Counted from the first letter of the stretch, positions 28,146 through 39,634 are shown. The stretch: 64,000 nt of DNA from Natronocella acetinitrilica (GCF_024170285.1 NZ_JALJXV010000009.1:1-64000), one strand, 5' to 3'. The notes: a model not told the origin generated them from the letters alone. Numbers and translations: made by a program.

Positions 28146-28760
28146 ATGAGTAAAACCGGTGAGCCGTTGACCCCTGAAGAAGCGCGGGAGTATGAAGCGC
28201 CGATGCGCCGGCAGTTGTGGTTGGGCCTTGCCGGCTTTGTTGCACTGGTGGTTATTCTGATCATTATCACCATGGAGGCGCGCATTCGCGCTTCGCTGGC
28301 AGAGCCGCAACCGAGCGCAACCATGGATGCAGGCCTGAGTCAGGTGGTACAGGACATGATGCCCCTGCCGGACCGGCTGCGCCGTATCGAGGTGAATACC
28401 GGCGATGGTGACGGCGGCCAGGTTTTCTACAATGTGTTACTGCGTGACCGGGAAGGCCGGGCCTTCTACCACGTCGGTTTCCAGGCAGACACCATTGAAG
28501 TGGTGCGCGGAGGCGCGCGGGATGGGTCGGCCGTGAACTTCGAGGTGCGTCTCGATGTGGAACGCGACGGCACGATCAGTGGCGTCTACCGGCAGGATCG
28601 GGGCATGCATGCCGAGCGCTATCAGGCCCTGCTCGGTAGTCTCGTCCGTCAGACGCTGGTTGCCAACCAGACCCACAACGTCATGTCGATTCCACCGGTG
28701 CCGGAAGGAGAGTGGAGCACCGAGGAACTCCGCGACTCCTGGCGGCACATTATGGATTAG
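28146..28760 (+). CDS. Single-pass membrane protein of unknown function
   Basis: The 204-residue product has a short cytoplasmic N-terminus (residues 1-22), one strong membrane helix (about 27-46, LGLAGFVALVVILIIITM) and a C-terminal part of about 155 residues with alternating strands, probably periplasmic. I do not recognise the family. GAGG at 28135-28138 supports the ATG at 28146. A TTG directly upstream is less likely. Its 3' end overlaps the 3' end of the convergent MATE gene by 11 bases. Confidence 0.75.
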   Translation: MSKTGEPLTPEEAREYEAPMRRQLWLGLAGFVALVVILIIITMEARIRASLAEPQPSATMDAGLSQVVQDMMPLPDRLRRIEVNTGDGDGGQVFYNVLLRDREGRAFYHVGFQADTIEVVRGGARDGSAVNFEVRLDVERDGTISGVYRQDRGMHAERYQALLGSLVRQTLVANQTHNVMSIPPVPEGEWSTEELRDSWRHIMD

Positions 28761-30120
28761 CGTCAGTGCTTCTCGCGGGCGTCTGGGGAATCCAGCGCCC
28801 GCGTCGCCATTCCAGCCAGAAGACTCCACCCAGCAGCGTCGAACGCACGACAATGAACCCCGTGAAGGCAAGCCACAGACCGTGGTTGCCCATTTCCTGT
28901 GTCACAAACCACAGTGGTAGATAAGCGCCGATCACCGCGAGCAGCATGGTGTCCCGCATCTCCTTCGTGCGCGTCGCGCCGATGAAGATACCGTCCAGCA
29001 GGTAGCTCCAGACCGCCAGTAACGGCATCACCACCATCCAGGGCAGAAAGATCGCGGCCATGTCGCGCACTTCGCCGATGTCGGTGAGCATGGCAACGAG
29101 TAAATTGCCGCCCAGGGCGAAAACCAGGGCAAAGGCACCGGCAACCCCCAGGGACCACTCCGCAGCGGCTCTGACGTGGGCTCGGAACAGCCTGATGTCA
29201 CGGCGTCCGACGGCGCGCCCCACCAGAGATTCCGCTGCGTGGGCGAATCCATCCAGCCCGAACGAGGTGAGCATGATGAATTGCATCAGCACCGCGTTCG
29301 CCGCAAGGATCACATCGCCCTGTCTCGCACCCTGGCTGGTGAAGAAGGCCATGGCGAAGAGCAACAGCAGGGTGCGGATGAACAGCGCACTATTGACGGA
29401 GAAGAGTTCCCGATAGGCGGCGAGGCGGGATAACTCGGGTACGGGCAGTCGACCGCCAAGACGCCGCAGGGTGCGCAGGCAAAGCCACAGCCCCAGGGCC
29501 AGGGCGGAGTAATCGGCGATGACGCTCGCCAGCGCCACACCGTCGACAGTCATGCCCAGGCCAAGCACGAACACCAGATCGAGAACGATGTTTACCAGAT
29601 TGTTGACCAGCATGAGCCAGAGCGTGAAGCGGCTGTTACCGAGGCCCAGGAACCAGCCGATCAGCACATAGTTGGCCAGCACGGCTGGCGCACTCCACAT
29701 GCGTATGGTTGCGTATTCCCGGGCGAGATCGGTGACTTCGGGGCTGCCGTCCAGCAACCACAGGCCGAGCGTGACCAGCGGAATCTGCAGGGCAATGAGC
29801 AGGATGCCGAGGGCGAATGCGACCAGCAGCGCCTGTGCCAGAACAAGCCGCTGCCCTGAAGTGTCTTCGGCACCGGTGCGCTGCGCGGCGAGGCCGGTTG
29901 TGCCCATGCGCAGAAAACCGAAACCCCAGTACAGAAAGCTGAACAGCATTGCGCCCAGCGTGACTCCACCCAGATAGCGGCTATCCGGCAGGTGGCCCAT
30001 CACGGCGGTGTCCACAAGGCCGAGCAGGGGAACGGTCAGGTTGGAGAGAATCAGGGGCCAGGCAAGCAACCACACGGTGCGCCGATGACTGCTCGGCGTA
30101 TCCGGATTATTGCTGTTCAT
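28750..30120 (-). CDS. MATE-family multidrug/organic cation exporter (DinF-like)
   Basis: The 456-residue product has twelve predicted membrane helices and begins with the family pattern VWLLAWPLILSNLTVPLLGL followed by DTAVMGHL. This identifies the DinF branch of MATE exporters, which use a Na+ or H+ gradient to expel toxic compounds. The ATG at 30120 is chosen because upstream codons in the frame are antisense tRNA-Leu. No good ribosome-binding site is visible at this start. Confidence 0.9.
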   Translation of the reverse strand: MNSNNPDTPSSHRRTVWLLAWPLILSNLTVPLLGLVDTAVMGHLPDSRYLGGVTLGAMLFSFLYWGFGFLRMGTTGLAAQRTGAEDTSGQRLVLAQALLVAFALGILLIALQIPLVTLGLWLLDGSPEVTDLAREYATIRMWSAPAVLANYVLIGWFLGLGNSRFTLWLMLVNNLVNIVLDLVFVLGLGMTVDGVALASVIADYSALALGLWLCLRTLRRLGGRLPVPELSRLAAYRELFSVNSALFIRTLLLLFAMAFFTSQGARQGDVILAANAVLMQFIMLTSFGLDGFAHAAESLVGRAVGRRDIRLFRAHVRAAAEWSLGVAGAFALVFALGGNLLVAMLTDIGEVRDMAAIFLPWMVVMPLLAVWSYLLDGIFIGATRTKEMRDTMLLAVIGAYLPLWFVTQEMGNHGLWLAFTGFIVVRSTLLGGVFWLEWRRGRWIPQTPARSTDANP

Positions 30121-30147
30121 GGGCAGGAGGGGTTGTTGCAGGCCATT

Positions 30148-30234
30148 TGGTGCCGGGAGTGGGACTCGAACCCACACTCTGTCGCCAGAACCGGATTTTG
30201 AGTCCGGCGCGTCTACCAGTTCCGCCATCCCGGC
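30148..30234 (-). tRNA. tRNA-Leu (anticodon CAA)
   Basis: An 87-base class II tRNA on the minus strand with acceptor GCCGGGA/TCCCGGC, anticodon stem CCGGA/TCCGG with loop CTCAAAA, a long variable arm, T loop TTCGAGT and encoded CCA. It reads UUG codons. The MATE gene lies 28 bases downstream. Confidence 0.95.
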
Positions 30235-30336
30235 AGTCGGAGGCGAGAGTATACTCGCGATCCGCGGATCAATGCCATGGTCCGCCAGAAATTGGCGACT
30301 ACGGCGTCGTCGGGGCCTCTGCTACCATACCGCGCC

Positions 30337-32504
<2,168 letters not shown>

Positions 32505-32659
32505 GCGTCCAATCCGACCGTGGGCCGTGGCATAATGCGCCGCTGATTTGACGACCGACGCAGCCGCAGGCATTGTCTGTGACCGTCGAATGGAGCCCGT
32601 ACGCCCGATGGTGTCGAGTCGGACGGGTATCCTGCTACAACTAGAGACGAGGCAAGTTC

Positions 32660-33013
32660 ATGGATTTCTTTATTTCTCCGGCAATGGCCCAGTCCGGCGA
32701 CGGCGGCGGCAGCATGATTGGCCTGCTGTTCCCGATCCTTCTCATCGTGATCTTCTACTTTTTGTTGATCCGGCCGCAAACCAAGCGCGCCAAGGAACAC
32801 CGCAACATGGTGGCCAGCCTGGACAAGGGCGACGAGATCATCACTCAGGGTGGCCTGCTCGGGCGCATCAAGGATGTCGGCGATACCTTCCTCACCCTCG
32901 AACTCGCCGATGGCGTGCAGGTTCGGGTCCACAAGGAATTCACGGCCAAGGTCATGCCCAAAGGCACCATGAAGGGTAAGGACGTGCCGGCGGAAGAAGC
33001 GAAAAAAGCCTGA
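32660..33013 (+). CDS. yajC: Sec translocon accessory protein YajC
   Basis: Small inner-membrane partner of SecDF that supports protein export. The 117-residue product has one membrane helix (about 20-40, IGLLFPILLIVIFYFLLI) followed by RPQTKRAKEH and the conserved GDEIITQGGLLGRI motif. It begins MDFFISPAMAQSG. The 155-base gap after tgt could hold a promoter, though none is obvious. Confidence 0.96.
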   Translation: MDFFISPAMAQSGDGGGSMIGLLFPILLIVIFYFLLIRPQTKRAKEHRNMVASLDKGDEIITQGGLLGRIKDVGDTFLTLELADGVQVRVHKEFTAKVMPKGTMKGKDVPAEEAKKA

Positions 33014-33039
33014 TCAGGGCATTGCGAGGCTGAGGCGAG

Positions 33040-34920
33040 ATGAACCGGTACCCCCTCTGGAAGTTCGCGGTGCTGATCGTGGCCATCGTGTTGGGCACGT
33101 TGTACGCACTGCCCAACCTGTTCGGCGAGGATCCCGCCGTCCAGGTCACCATCGAGCGCGCGGAGGATACGCCGGATAACGTTCAGCAACGGGCGTTGGC
33201 GCTGCTTGAGGAATCGGGGGTCGCGGTCGTCACCTCGCAGATCGAGGGCGACAGCGTGCTGTTTCGTCTGGAGAGCGATGACGACCAGCTCTCTGCCGCA
33301 GACACCCTGCGGGGTGAATTCGGCACTGGCTATACGGTGGCGCTCAATCTTGCACCGGCGACTCCGGCCTGGTTGACGGCGCTGCATGCACAGCCCATGT
33401 ATCTGGGACTCGATTTGCGCGGTGGCGTGCACTTCCTGATGCAGGTCGACATGGATGAAGCGGTCACCCAGCATATGGATGGCCTCGCCACTGACTTCCG
33501 CAATCAGCTCCGTCAGGAGCGCATTCGCTTCAGCAGTATCGAACAGGATGCCGATGACCGTCAGGTCGTGATTCGCTTCCGCAACGCGCCGGAGCGCGAG
33601 CAGGCGCTGGGCATCTTCCGGGAGAATGTGCGTACCATCGAGCCGGCCATGCGGCCGAGTTTTTCCCAGGAAGAGCGCGATGGTGACTTCTGGTTGATTG
33701 CCGAGGTCTCGGATGACGCAGTCAGCGATATTCGCAGCACTGCGCTGCAGCAGAACATGGCGACCCTGCGTAACCGGGTAAACCAGTTGGGTGTCGCCGA
33801 ACCGGTGATCCAGCGGCAGGGTTCCGATCGAATCGTCGTGCAGTTGCCGGGTGTTCAGGATACGGCCCGTGCCAAGGCCATCATCGGCGCTACTGCCACC
33901 CTCGAGTTCCGCATGGTGCACGAGGATAACGACACCTGGCAGGGGTCCGGGGGGAGCGTCCCGTCCGACGCCCTGCGCTACGAAACGCGTGATGGTCAGC
34001 CGATCATCCTCGAGCGTGACGTCATGCTCACCGGGGATACCATCCGCCGCGCCCAGAGCGGCCTGGATTCGGAAACCAATCGCCCGCAGGTGAACATCAC
34101 GCTGCGCAGTGATGCGGGTAACCGCTTCAACGAGGCCACCCGGCAGAACGTTGGCCGCCCCATGGCCACGGTCTTCATCGAGACGCGTAACGAGCCGCAG
34201 GAAGTCAATGGTGAGATCGAGAACGTGCGGGTGCGTACCGAGGAGGTGATCAACGTCGCCAACATCCTCGAACCGCTGCATACGCAGTTCCGTATTACCG
34301 GGTTGTCCAGTACCTCCGAGGCCCGGGATCTCTCGCTGCTGCTGAGTGCCGGCTCCCTGCGTGCGCCGATGGATATCATCGAAGAGCGCACCGTCGGCCC
34401 AAGCCTTGGGCAGGAGAATATCGATCAGGGCTTGATGGCCGTCACCCTGGGCTTCCTGCTGGTGGTTGCCTTCATGGCGTTCTACTACAAGGTGTTCGGG
34501 CTCATCGCGAACATGGCTCTGTTCCTGAACCTGGTCTTTATCGTGGCGGTACTGTCGCTGCTACAGGCGACACTGACGCTGCCCGGCATCGCCGGTATTG
34601 TTTTGACAGTGGGTATGGCGGTTGACGCCAACGTGCTGATATTCCAGCGCATTCGTGAAGAACTGTTTGCAGGAATGAAGCCGCGTGAGGCAATACACGC
34701 CGGCTATGCCAAGGCCCTGTCGACCATCGCCGACGCCAACATCACCACCTTGCTGGCGGCACTGGTATTGTTCATCTTCGGCACCGGCCCCATTCGTGGT
34801 TTCGCGGTGACGCTGTCCATTGGTATTGCCAGTTCGATGTTCACCGCGATAGTCGGCACGCGTGCGGTGGTCTATCTGCTCTATGAGCGCAAGAGCCGCC
34901 TCAAGCACTTGCCCATCTGA
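33040..34920 (+). CDS. secD: Protein translocase subunit SecD
   Basis: Inner-membrane proton-driven subunit that pulls proteins through SecYEG. The product has 626 residues. One membrane helix lies at residues about 7-27, a large periplasmic domain (P1 head and base) with the motif YLGLDLRGGVHFL follows, then five C-terminal helices including GIVLTVGMAVDANVLIFQRI, which holds the conserved transport aspartate. It lies 26 bases after yajC and 15 before secF in one operon. Confidence 0.97.
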   Translation: MNRYPLWKFAVLIVAIVLGTLYALPNLFGEDPAVQVTIERAEDTPDNVQQRALALLEESGVAVVTSQIEGDSVLFRLESDDDQLSAADTLRGEFGTGYTVALNLAPATPAWLTALHAQPMYLGLDLRGGVHFLMQVDMDEAVTQHMDGLATDFRNQLRQERIRFSSIEQDADDRQVVIRFRNAPEREQALGIFRENVRTIEPAMRPSFSQEERDGDFWLIAEVSDDAVSDIRSTALQQNMATLRNRVNQLGVAEPVIQRQGSDRIVVQLPGVQDTARAKAIIGATATLEFRMVHEDNDTWQGSGGSVPSDALRYETRDGQPIILERDVMLTGDTIRRAQSGLDSETNRPQVNITLRSDAGNRFNEATRQNVGRPMATVFIETRNEPQEVNGEIENVRVRTEEVINVANILEPLHTQFRITGLSSTSEARDLSLLLSAGSLRAPMDIIEERTVGPSLGQENIDQGLMAVTLGFLLVVAFMAFYYKVFGLIANMALFLNLVFIVAVLSLLQATLTLPGIAGIVLTVGMAVDANVLIFQRIREELFAGMKPREAIHAGYAKALSTIADANITTLLAALVLFIFGTGPIRGFAVTLSIGIASSMFTAIVGTRAVVYLLYERKSRLKHLPI

Positions 34921-34935
34921 CCGGGACACAGACTC

Positions 34936-35868
34936 ATGTGGTTGTTCAAGAAGGACCCAAACTTCGATTTCATGGGCAAGCGCAAGCTCGCGTTGGCGGT
35001 GTCCATCGTGCTGCTCTCGGTGGCTGTGGCGGCACTGCTGATCCGTGGCCTGAATCTGGGGATCGAGTTCACCGGCGGCACTGTCGTCGAGGTGGGTTAT
35101 CCGGAGCCGGCCAATCTCAGCGAGGTTCGGGTTGCCCTGGAGTCGGCCGGGTTCGAGGGTGCCGTGGTCCAGCACTTTGGTTCGGCCCGCGAAGTCATGG
35201 TGCGTTTGCCCACCGCCGAGGACGCCGCAGAACTGAGTAACCAGGTCTTGCGGGCCTTGCAGGCCGAGGAGTCCTCCGCGGAGTTGCGCCGCGTGGAATT
35301 CATCGGGCCCCAAATCGGGGAAGAACTGGCCCAGGACGGCATTCTGGCGATGCTCTACGCGTTGGGCGGCATACTCATTTACGTCTGGATCCGGTTTGAA
35401 CAGCGGTTTGCCGCAGGTTCGGTGGCGGCGCTGATCCATGACATCACACTGGTCATGGGTGTGGTTGCACTGTTCCAGATCAGTTTTGATCTGAGTGTCT
35501 TGGCCGCATTGCTTGCGGTGGTGGGCTATTCGCTGAACGATACCATCGTCGTGTTCGATCGCATCCGGGAGAACTTCATCAAGATGCGCAAGGGCACCAC
35601 CGAGGAGGTGATGAATACCTCCATCAACCAGACCTTGTCCCGCACGATCATCACTTCATTCACCACCTTGCTGGTGGTGGTTGTGCTCTATCTATTCGGC
35701 GGCGAGATGATCGCCGGCTTTGCCTTCACCCTGATGATCGGCGTGCTGGTGGGAACCTACTCTTCCATATTCGTTGCCAGTGGCTCGGCACTAGCCCTGG
35801 GTGTCAGCAAGTACGACTTGCAGCCCCCGGAGAAGGAAGGGGCCGAGGTCGATCAGAGTCAAGTGTGA
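34936..35868 (+). CDS. secF: Protein translocase subunit SecF
   Basis: Partner of SecD, 310 residues with six membrane helices. Signatures are GIEFTGGTVVEV after the first helix and VGYSLNDTIVVFDRIRENF in the fourth, the conserved SecF motif. The C-terminus is short and hydrophilic. It ends the yajC-secD-secF operon and converges on the outer-membrane protein gene 28 bases away. Confidence 0.97.
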   Translation: MWLFKKDPNFDFMGKRKLALAVSIVLLSVAVAALLIRGLNLGIEFTGGTVVEVGYPEPANLSEVRVALESAGFEGAVVQHFGSAREVMVRLPTAEDAAELSNQVLRALQAEESSAELRRVEFIGPQIGEELAQDGILAMLYALGGILIYVWIRFEQRFAAGSVAALIHDITLVMGVVALFQISFDLSVLAALLAVVGYSLNDTIVVFDRIRENFIKMRKGTTEEVMNTSINQTLSRTIITSFTTLLVVVVLYLFGGEMIAGFAFTLMIGVLVGTYSSIFVASGSALALGVSKYDLQPPEKEGAEVDQSQV

Positions 35869-35896
35869 TCAGCCCCGGCGCCTGGGTCGATCGTAC

Positions 35897-36427
35897 TCAG
35901 AAGCGCCAGCGGGCACCCAGGCTGAGGGCGGAGTAGTCATAGTCGGTTTCGTTGATATAACGAATCCAGTCGATATTCAGGGATGTGTTGTTGCTGACCT
36001 GGAAATCACCGCCAAAGCCGAATGACACGCTGGAGTCACGGTCGGAATCGTTCGCCAGCGTGTACTTCAGTTCGCTGAATCCGACCAGGCCGTAGAGTGA
36101 CGTATAGCGAGTGATGGGGATGTCACCGCGTACGAAGAGGCCCATCAGATAGTCGAGTTCCAGCGTCGCGCCGTTGGAGCGGTCCGAACCCCCCGTCGCC
36201 GCATGCGCCTCTATCGCGAAATTCTCTGCAATGCGGCCGCCGAACTTGCCCCGAACGCCGAAATCCCGCCAGTTGCTTCCCCGATCCGGTGAAAAACTCC
36301 AGCCGTGCAGGTCAACGCCCAGGTAAAGATTCCCCTGGGATTGCGCCTGGGCCGGGCCGGCCAGGCTGACAGCCAGAAGGCCGGTGGCCATTGCGGTGTG
36401 CTTCAGGTGACGATGCAGACTGCCCAT
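35897..36427 (-). CDS. Small outer-membrane beta-barrel protein
   Basis: The 176-residue precursor has a clear signal peptide (about 1-28, ending AGPAQAQ) and a mature part of alternating amphipathic strands that ends in WRF, the C-terminal aromatic typical of barrels inserted by the Bam complex. The length fits an eight-stranded barrel of the OmpA/OmpX/OmpW-like type. GGAGG five bases before the ATG supports the start. Function is unknown. The small gene behind it on the same strand may be coexpressed. Confidence 0.82.
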   Translation of the reverse strand: MGSLHRHLKHTAMATGLLAVSLAGPAQAQSQGNLYLGVDLHGWSFSPDRGSNWRDFGVRGKFGGRIAENFAIEAHAATGGSDRSNGATLELDYLMGLFVRGDIPITRYTSLYGLVGFSELKYTLANDSDRDSSVSFGFGGDFQVSNNTSLNIDWIRYINETDYDYSALSLGARWRF

Positions 36428-36445
36428 CGGGCCTCCTTGGATGAG

Positions 36446-36838
36446 TTACATGTGTCCCGTAGTAGACAGGACCGCGTCGAAGATGATCCATAGTACACAC
36501 AGCATGATGATCAGTTGGGTGATGCCCATTGATACGTCCCGCATCGTGGCGCGGGGTGGCGGGTCCACGGCAAAGCGGCTGTTCTTGAGCTGGCCGCGTT
36601 CATGGAGGTCCAGCACCTCCAGGGCCAGCCGGTGTGCCCAGAACGGCGGTGGATCGCCGAACATGTACGGCCGGAAGTAACCCTCAAGCGCCTGACGCGT
36701 TGCACTGCTGCCGAACCACTCGCGGTAGGCGATGGCCATGAAATCGTATTCCGAGATCTCCAGCATTCCGGCCGCCTGAATCACATCCCGCGATTGCGGA
36801 TCCAGGGGGGCCGGCGTCAGGCGAGGTAAGGGGTACAT
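36446..36838 (-). CDS. Conserved-looking small protein with a C-terminal membrane anchor
   Basis: The 130-residue product has a soluble N-terminal part with the Pro- and Trp-rich segment FGDPPPFWAHRLALEVLDLH and one C-terminal membrane helix (about 105-125, GITQLIIMLCVLWIIFDAVL). I do not recognise the family. The architecture is of a tail-anchored cytoplasmic protein. It lies 19 bases upstream of the barrel gene on the same strand, so the two may be cotranscribed. Confidence 0.65.
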   Translation of the reverse strand: MYPLPRLTPAPLDPQSRDVIQAAGMLEISEYDFMAIAYREWFGSSATRQALEGYFRPYMFGDPPPFWAHRLALEVLDLHERGQLKNSRFAVDPPPRATMRDVSMGITQLIIMLCVLWIIFDAVLSTTGHM

Positions 36839-37042
36839 GCTGTCAGGCTTCCGCTGTGGTGCTCACCCTGTGCCATAGTTAACAGGGCCTGCGCGGCGAG
36901 CGATTGCGCCCGCGTCATGAAGAAGTTTAGCAGGGATCGCCCAGCAACCTGCCAATGACTGGAGGGAGCAGCTTCAAGAACAAGATCAGGTCGACCGCGT
37001 GCCGGGCCTGGCAGACGTCGGATCGTCCGTGGAGGAGAGTGG

Positions 37043-37624
37043 ATGGACAATCAGACCATGAGCCGCCGTGATCAACTGCTCGAAACGGCGACCGAACTGT
37101 TCTACCGCAATGGCTGCCATACCACCGGCATTGACCGGGTGCTGGCAGAGGCTGGCGTCGCCAAGATGACGCTCTACAAGCACTTCAAGTCGAAAGAGAA
37201 TCTCGTCCTCGCTGCAGCAGACCGCATCAATCAGCGGCTGCGCGAGGAGTTCGAAGCCGCGGTGGAGCGGGAAGGGCTGACGGCCCGGGAGCGCCTCCTG
37301 CGAATCTTCGAATTCATGGAAGAGTGGGGGCGACGCGAGGACTTCTGTGGTTGTCCCTCCATCAACCTGGCGGTGCAGTACCCGGAGGCTGACCACCCGG
37401 TTCATTGCGCCGCTGCCGATCACAAGCGCGCCCGCATTGCCTCCATCACGGAACTGGCCCGACAGGCAGGGGCACCCCGGCCGGAGTCCCTGGGCGAGCA
37501 ACTGGTGCTTTTGATCGAGGGGGCGACGGTGATGGTGCAAGTGACAGGTGACCGGTCCCTGATCCGTCGTGCGGGGGAGGCTGCACGCACCCTCATCGAA
37601 GCGCAGCTCGGCGTTGAGCCTTAA
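37043..37624 (+). CDS. TetR-family transcriptional regulator
   Basis: The 193-residue product has the N-terminal helix-turn-helix of the family (about 8-55), seen in TELFYRNGCHTTGIDRVLAE and VAKMTLYKHFKSKENLVLAA. The ligand-binding C-terminal domain contains three cysteines in the segment FCGCPS and HCAA, which might sense redox or metals, though this is speculative. It stands next to no obvious enzyme target. The small convergent gene shares its stop region. Confidence 0.88.
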   Translation: MDNQTMSRRDQLLETATELFYRNGCHTTGIDRVLAEAGVAKMTLYKHFKSKENLVLAAADRINQRLREEFEAAVEREGLTARERLLRIFEFMEEWGRREDFCGCPSINLAVQYPEADHPVHCAAADHKRARIASITELARQAGAPRPESLGEQLVLLIEGATVMVQVTGDRSLIRRAGEAARTLIEAQLGVEP

Positions 37625-37815
37625 ACCAGGCTGACCAGCAGGATCACAAAGATGACGACCAGCAGCAGGGGTATCAGTGCACCGCGCCAGTCCTTCTCCT
37701 TCTGCTCGCTGGAGCGTTTCATGGATTCGCGCAGCCGCGGCAGAAAGAACATAACGAGCAGGGCGGCAACGGCGCCGGCCAGGACGACTTCCCAGGTTGC
37801 CATGTTGGGGTTCAA
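37621..37815 (-). CDS. Very small two-helix membrane protein
   Basis: A 60-64 residue product with two hydrophobic helices (VVLAGAVAALLVMFFL and ALIPLLLVVIFVILLVSLV) joined by a basic loop with KRSSEQKEKDWRG. Two starts are possible: the TTG at 37815, with GGAGAG six bases upstream, or the ATG at 37803, which lies 17 bases from that site. The TTG is preferred on spacing. Its stop codon overlaps the TetR stop on the other strand by three to four bases. Function is unknown. Confidence 0.6.
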   Translation of the reverse strand: MNPNMATWEVVLAGAVAALLVMFFLPRLRESMKRSSEQKEKDWRGALIPLLLVVIFVILLVSLV

Positions 37816-38093
37816 GATTTGCTCTCCAGGATTGTGTCGGACCATGCGCAGTCTGCCTGCTGGCCGCGTCTATCTCAATAATCGCGGCAGCGACAACTTG
37901 ACGGCGGGGTGATCGTGGTCCATGCCTTTCAGACGGGAACAGGATGTTTCGGTGACCTGGCCCGGGAGGCCTCCTGTAGCGGCTCTTGGCATCTTGCCTG
38001 ATCCCTCAATGAGTAAGCCTCCATCGATGGGAATGGTGGTCACGATGCGGTTGTGGACCGTCGCGTGTCCACCGATCAATGGAGTATGCAGCT
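37816..38093. other. Intergenic region with a possible gene relic
   Basis: No intact gene is supported. On the minus strand near 37990-38050 the translation IVTTIPIDGGLL resembles the C-terminal strand of short-chain dehydrogenases. It has no upstream domain and is too short to call. The promoters of the RRM gene and of the small membrane protein must lie here. Confidence 0.35.
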
Positions 38094-38369
38094 GTGGTCA
38101 AGACGATTTACGTTGGCAACCTGCCTTATACGTCCACGGACGACGATCTACGCGCGCTCTTCGGAGAATACGGCGAGGTCAAGGCCGTCAAGCTGATTAC
38201 CGATCGGGACACGGGGCGCCCCCGCGGCTTCGGTTTCGTCGAAATGGAGCCGGCTGAGGCAGATGCCGCAGTTGCCGCGCTGAACGGCCAGGATTACGGC
38301 GGCAGAACGCTGCGTATCAACGAGGCGCGGGCCCGGCACGGAGGGCCGCGAATGCGAAGAACGGGCTGA
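38094..38369 (+). CDS. RRM-type RNA-binding protein
   Basis: The 91-residue product is almost entirely one RNA-recognition motif, with RNP2 IYVGNL and RNP1 RGFGFVEM and a short basic Gly/Arg tail. Bacterial single-RRM proteins of this kind bind RNA and are often cold- or stress-induced. The GTG at 38094 is chosen because GGAG at 38081-38084 lies nine bases upstream. The ATG at 38079 would overlap that ribosome site and add five residues. Confidence 0.9.
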   Translation: MVKTIYVGNLPYTSTDDDLRALFGEYGEVKAVKLITDRDTGRPRGFGFVEMEPAEADAAVAALNGQDYGGRTLRINEARARHGGPRMRRTG

Positions 38370-38503
38370 GTATTGCGTCTGGCCCGCCCGCCTGCGGAGT
38401 GACACCGTCATTCCGCAGGTCTCCGTTTGCCAGTGATAACCAGCGACTGCCCCAGGGCGCCGATACCTTGTAGACTGCGGGCCGAGACGCTGGAGACCCA
38501 TGC

Positions 38504-39634
38504 ATGATTCGCCCCGCTGCCCTTGATGACCTGTCGGGTCTGCTCGAACTCGAATCCCGAACGTTTGTCACCGACCGACTCAGCCGTCGGAGCTTCCGGC
38601 ACCTGCTGACGCGTGCCCATGGTGTCACCCTGGTGGCGATGGACGGTGCGCGGCTACTCGGCTATGTGGTCGTGCTGTTCCGCCGCGGTGTTTCCCTGGC
38701 GAGACTGTATTCCATCGCCGTCGATCCCGACGCCAGGGGGCGGGGCATCGGTCAGGCGCTGGTGCAGGCCGCAGAGGAGGCCGCCATCGAAGAAGGTTGC
38801 GCCGAGATGCGTCTTGAAATCCGCCGCGATAACCCGGCTTCCATCGCATTGTTCGAGGGGCATGGCTACCGTTATTTCGGCGCCTATTCGGCGTATTACG
38901 AGGATGCCATGGACGCCGTTCGCTACCATCGCTTCCTCCTCCCCGCCACCGCCCCCGACCTGGTTCGCGTGCCTTACTATCGGCAGACCCTGGATTTCAC
39001 CTGTGGCCCCGCGACCCTGATGATGGCGATGCATGCGCATGACGCCGCCATGGAACTCGACCGCATGCTCGAACTACGGCTCTGGCGTGAGTCCACCACC
39101 ATTTTCATGACCTCCGGTCATGGCGGCTGTGGCCCCCATGGTCTTGCGTTGGCGGCCCGCCACCGCGGCTTCCCCGTTCGTGTTTACACGCCACAAGCCG
39201 GGCCCATGTTTCTCGATTCGGTACGCAGTGAGGAAAAGCGGGACGTGATGCGGCTGGTCCAGGAGGACTTCATCCGGGAACTTGGCGATGGCGGCGTGCC
39301 GATCGTGCCGCGGGCGGCCACGGTTGCTGAACTGGAGCGGGAGATCGGTCTGGGCGGTATTCCGCTGGTGCTGATCAGTTCCTATCGTTTGTACCGCGAG
39401 AAGGTGCCCCACTGGGTGGTGGTTTCGGGCGTCGATGAACGGTACGTTTACATCATGGATCCCTTCGTGGAAGACGACCTGGGCCGCAGTGAGACAGATA
39501 GCATCAACCTGCCAATCGGTCGCGAGGAATTCGAACGCATGTCCCGCTACGGTCGCTCCGCGGAGCGTGCCGTGGTGATCGTCTACCCGTTGGAGTCAAA
39601 GGCCCGAGATGGCGCAACTGCTGATCGTCGTTGA
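38504..39634 (+). CDS. GNAT acetyltransferase fused to a C39-like peptidase
   Basis: The 376-residue product has an N-terminal GNAT domain (about 1-145) with the acetyl-CoA motif VDPDARGRGIGQAL (73-86), like RimI-type N-acetyltransferases. A papain-fold C39-like domain follows (about 155-365) with Cys167 in FTCGPA, His303 in VPHWVVV and Asp319 in YIMDP as the likely triad. C39 peptidases cleave leader peptides after double-glycine motifs. TGGAGA eight bases upstream supports the start. The next gene, a RimK-like ligase, overlaps its 3' end by 26 bases, so the two proteins probably work together on a peptide or protein tail. No substrate gene is apparent nearby. Confidence 0.88.
   Translation: MIRPAALDDLSGLLELESRTFVTDRLSRRSFRHLLTRAHGVTLVAMDGARLLGYVVVLFRRGVSLARLYSIAVDPDARGRGIGQALVQAAEEAAIEEGCAEMRLEIRRDNPASIALFEGHGYRYFGAYSAYYEDAMDAVRYHRFLLPATAPDLVRVPYYRQTLDFTCGPATLMMAMHAHDAAMELDRMLELRLWRESTTIFMTSGHGGCGPHGLALAARHRGFPVRVYTPQAGPMFLDSVRSEEKRDVMRLVQEDFIRELGDGGVPIVPRAATVAELEREIGLGGIPLVLISSYRLYREKVPHWVVVSGVDERYVYIMDPFVEDDLGRSETDSINLPIGREEFERMSRYGRSAERAVVIVYPLESKARDGATADRR

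Noticed and set aside
30121-30228. N-terminal extension of the MATE gene (segment [19 protein letters not shown])
   Set aside because: It translates tRNA-Leu(CAA). The exporter begins at 30120.
32845-34281. 478-codon minus-strand frame opposite yajC-secD
   Set aside because: Antisense shadow of secD without domains.
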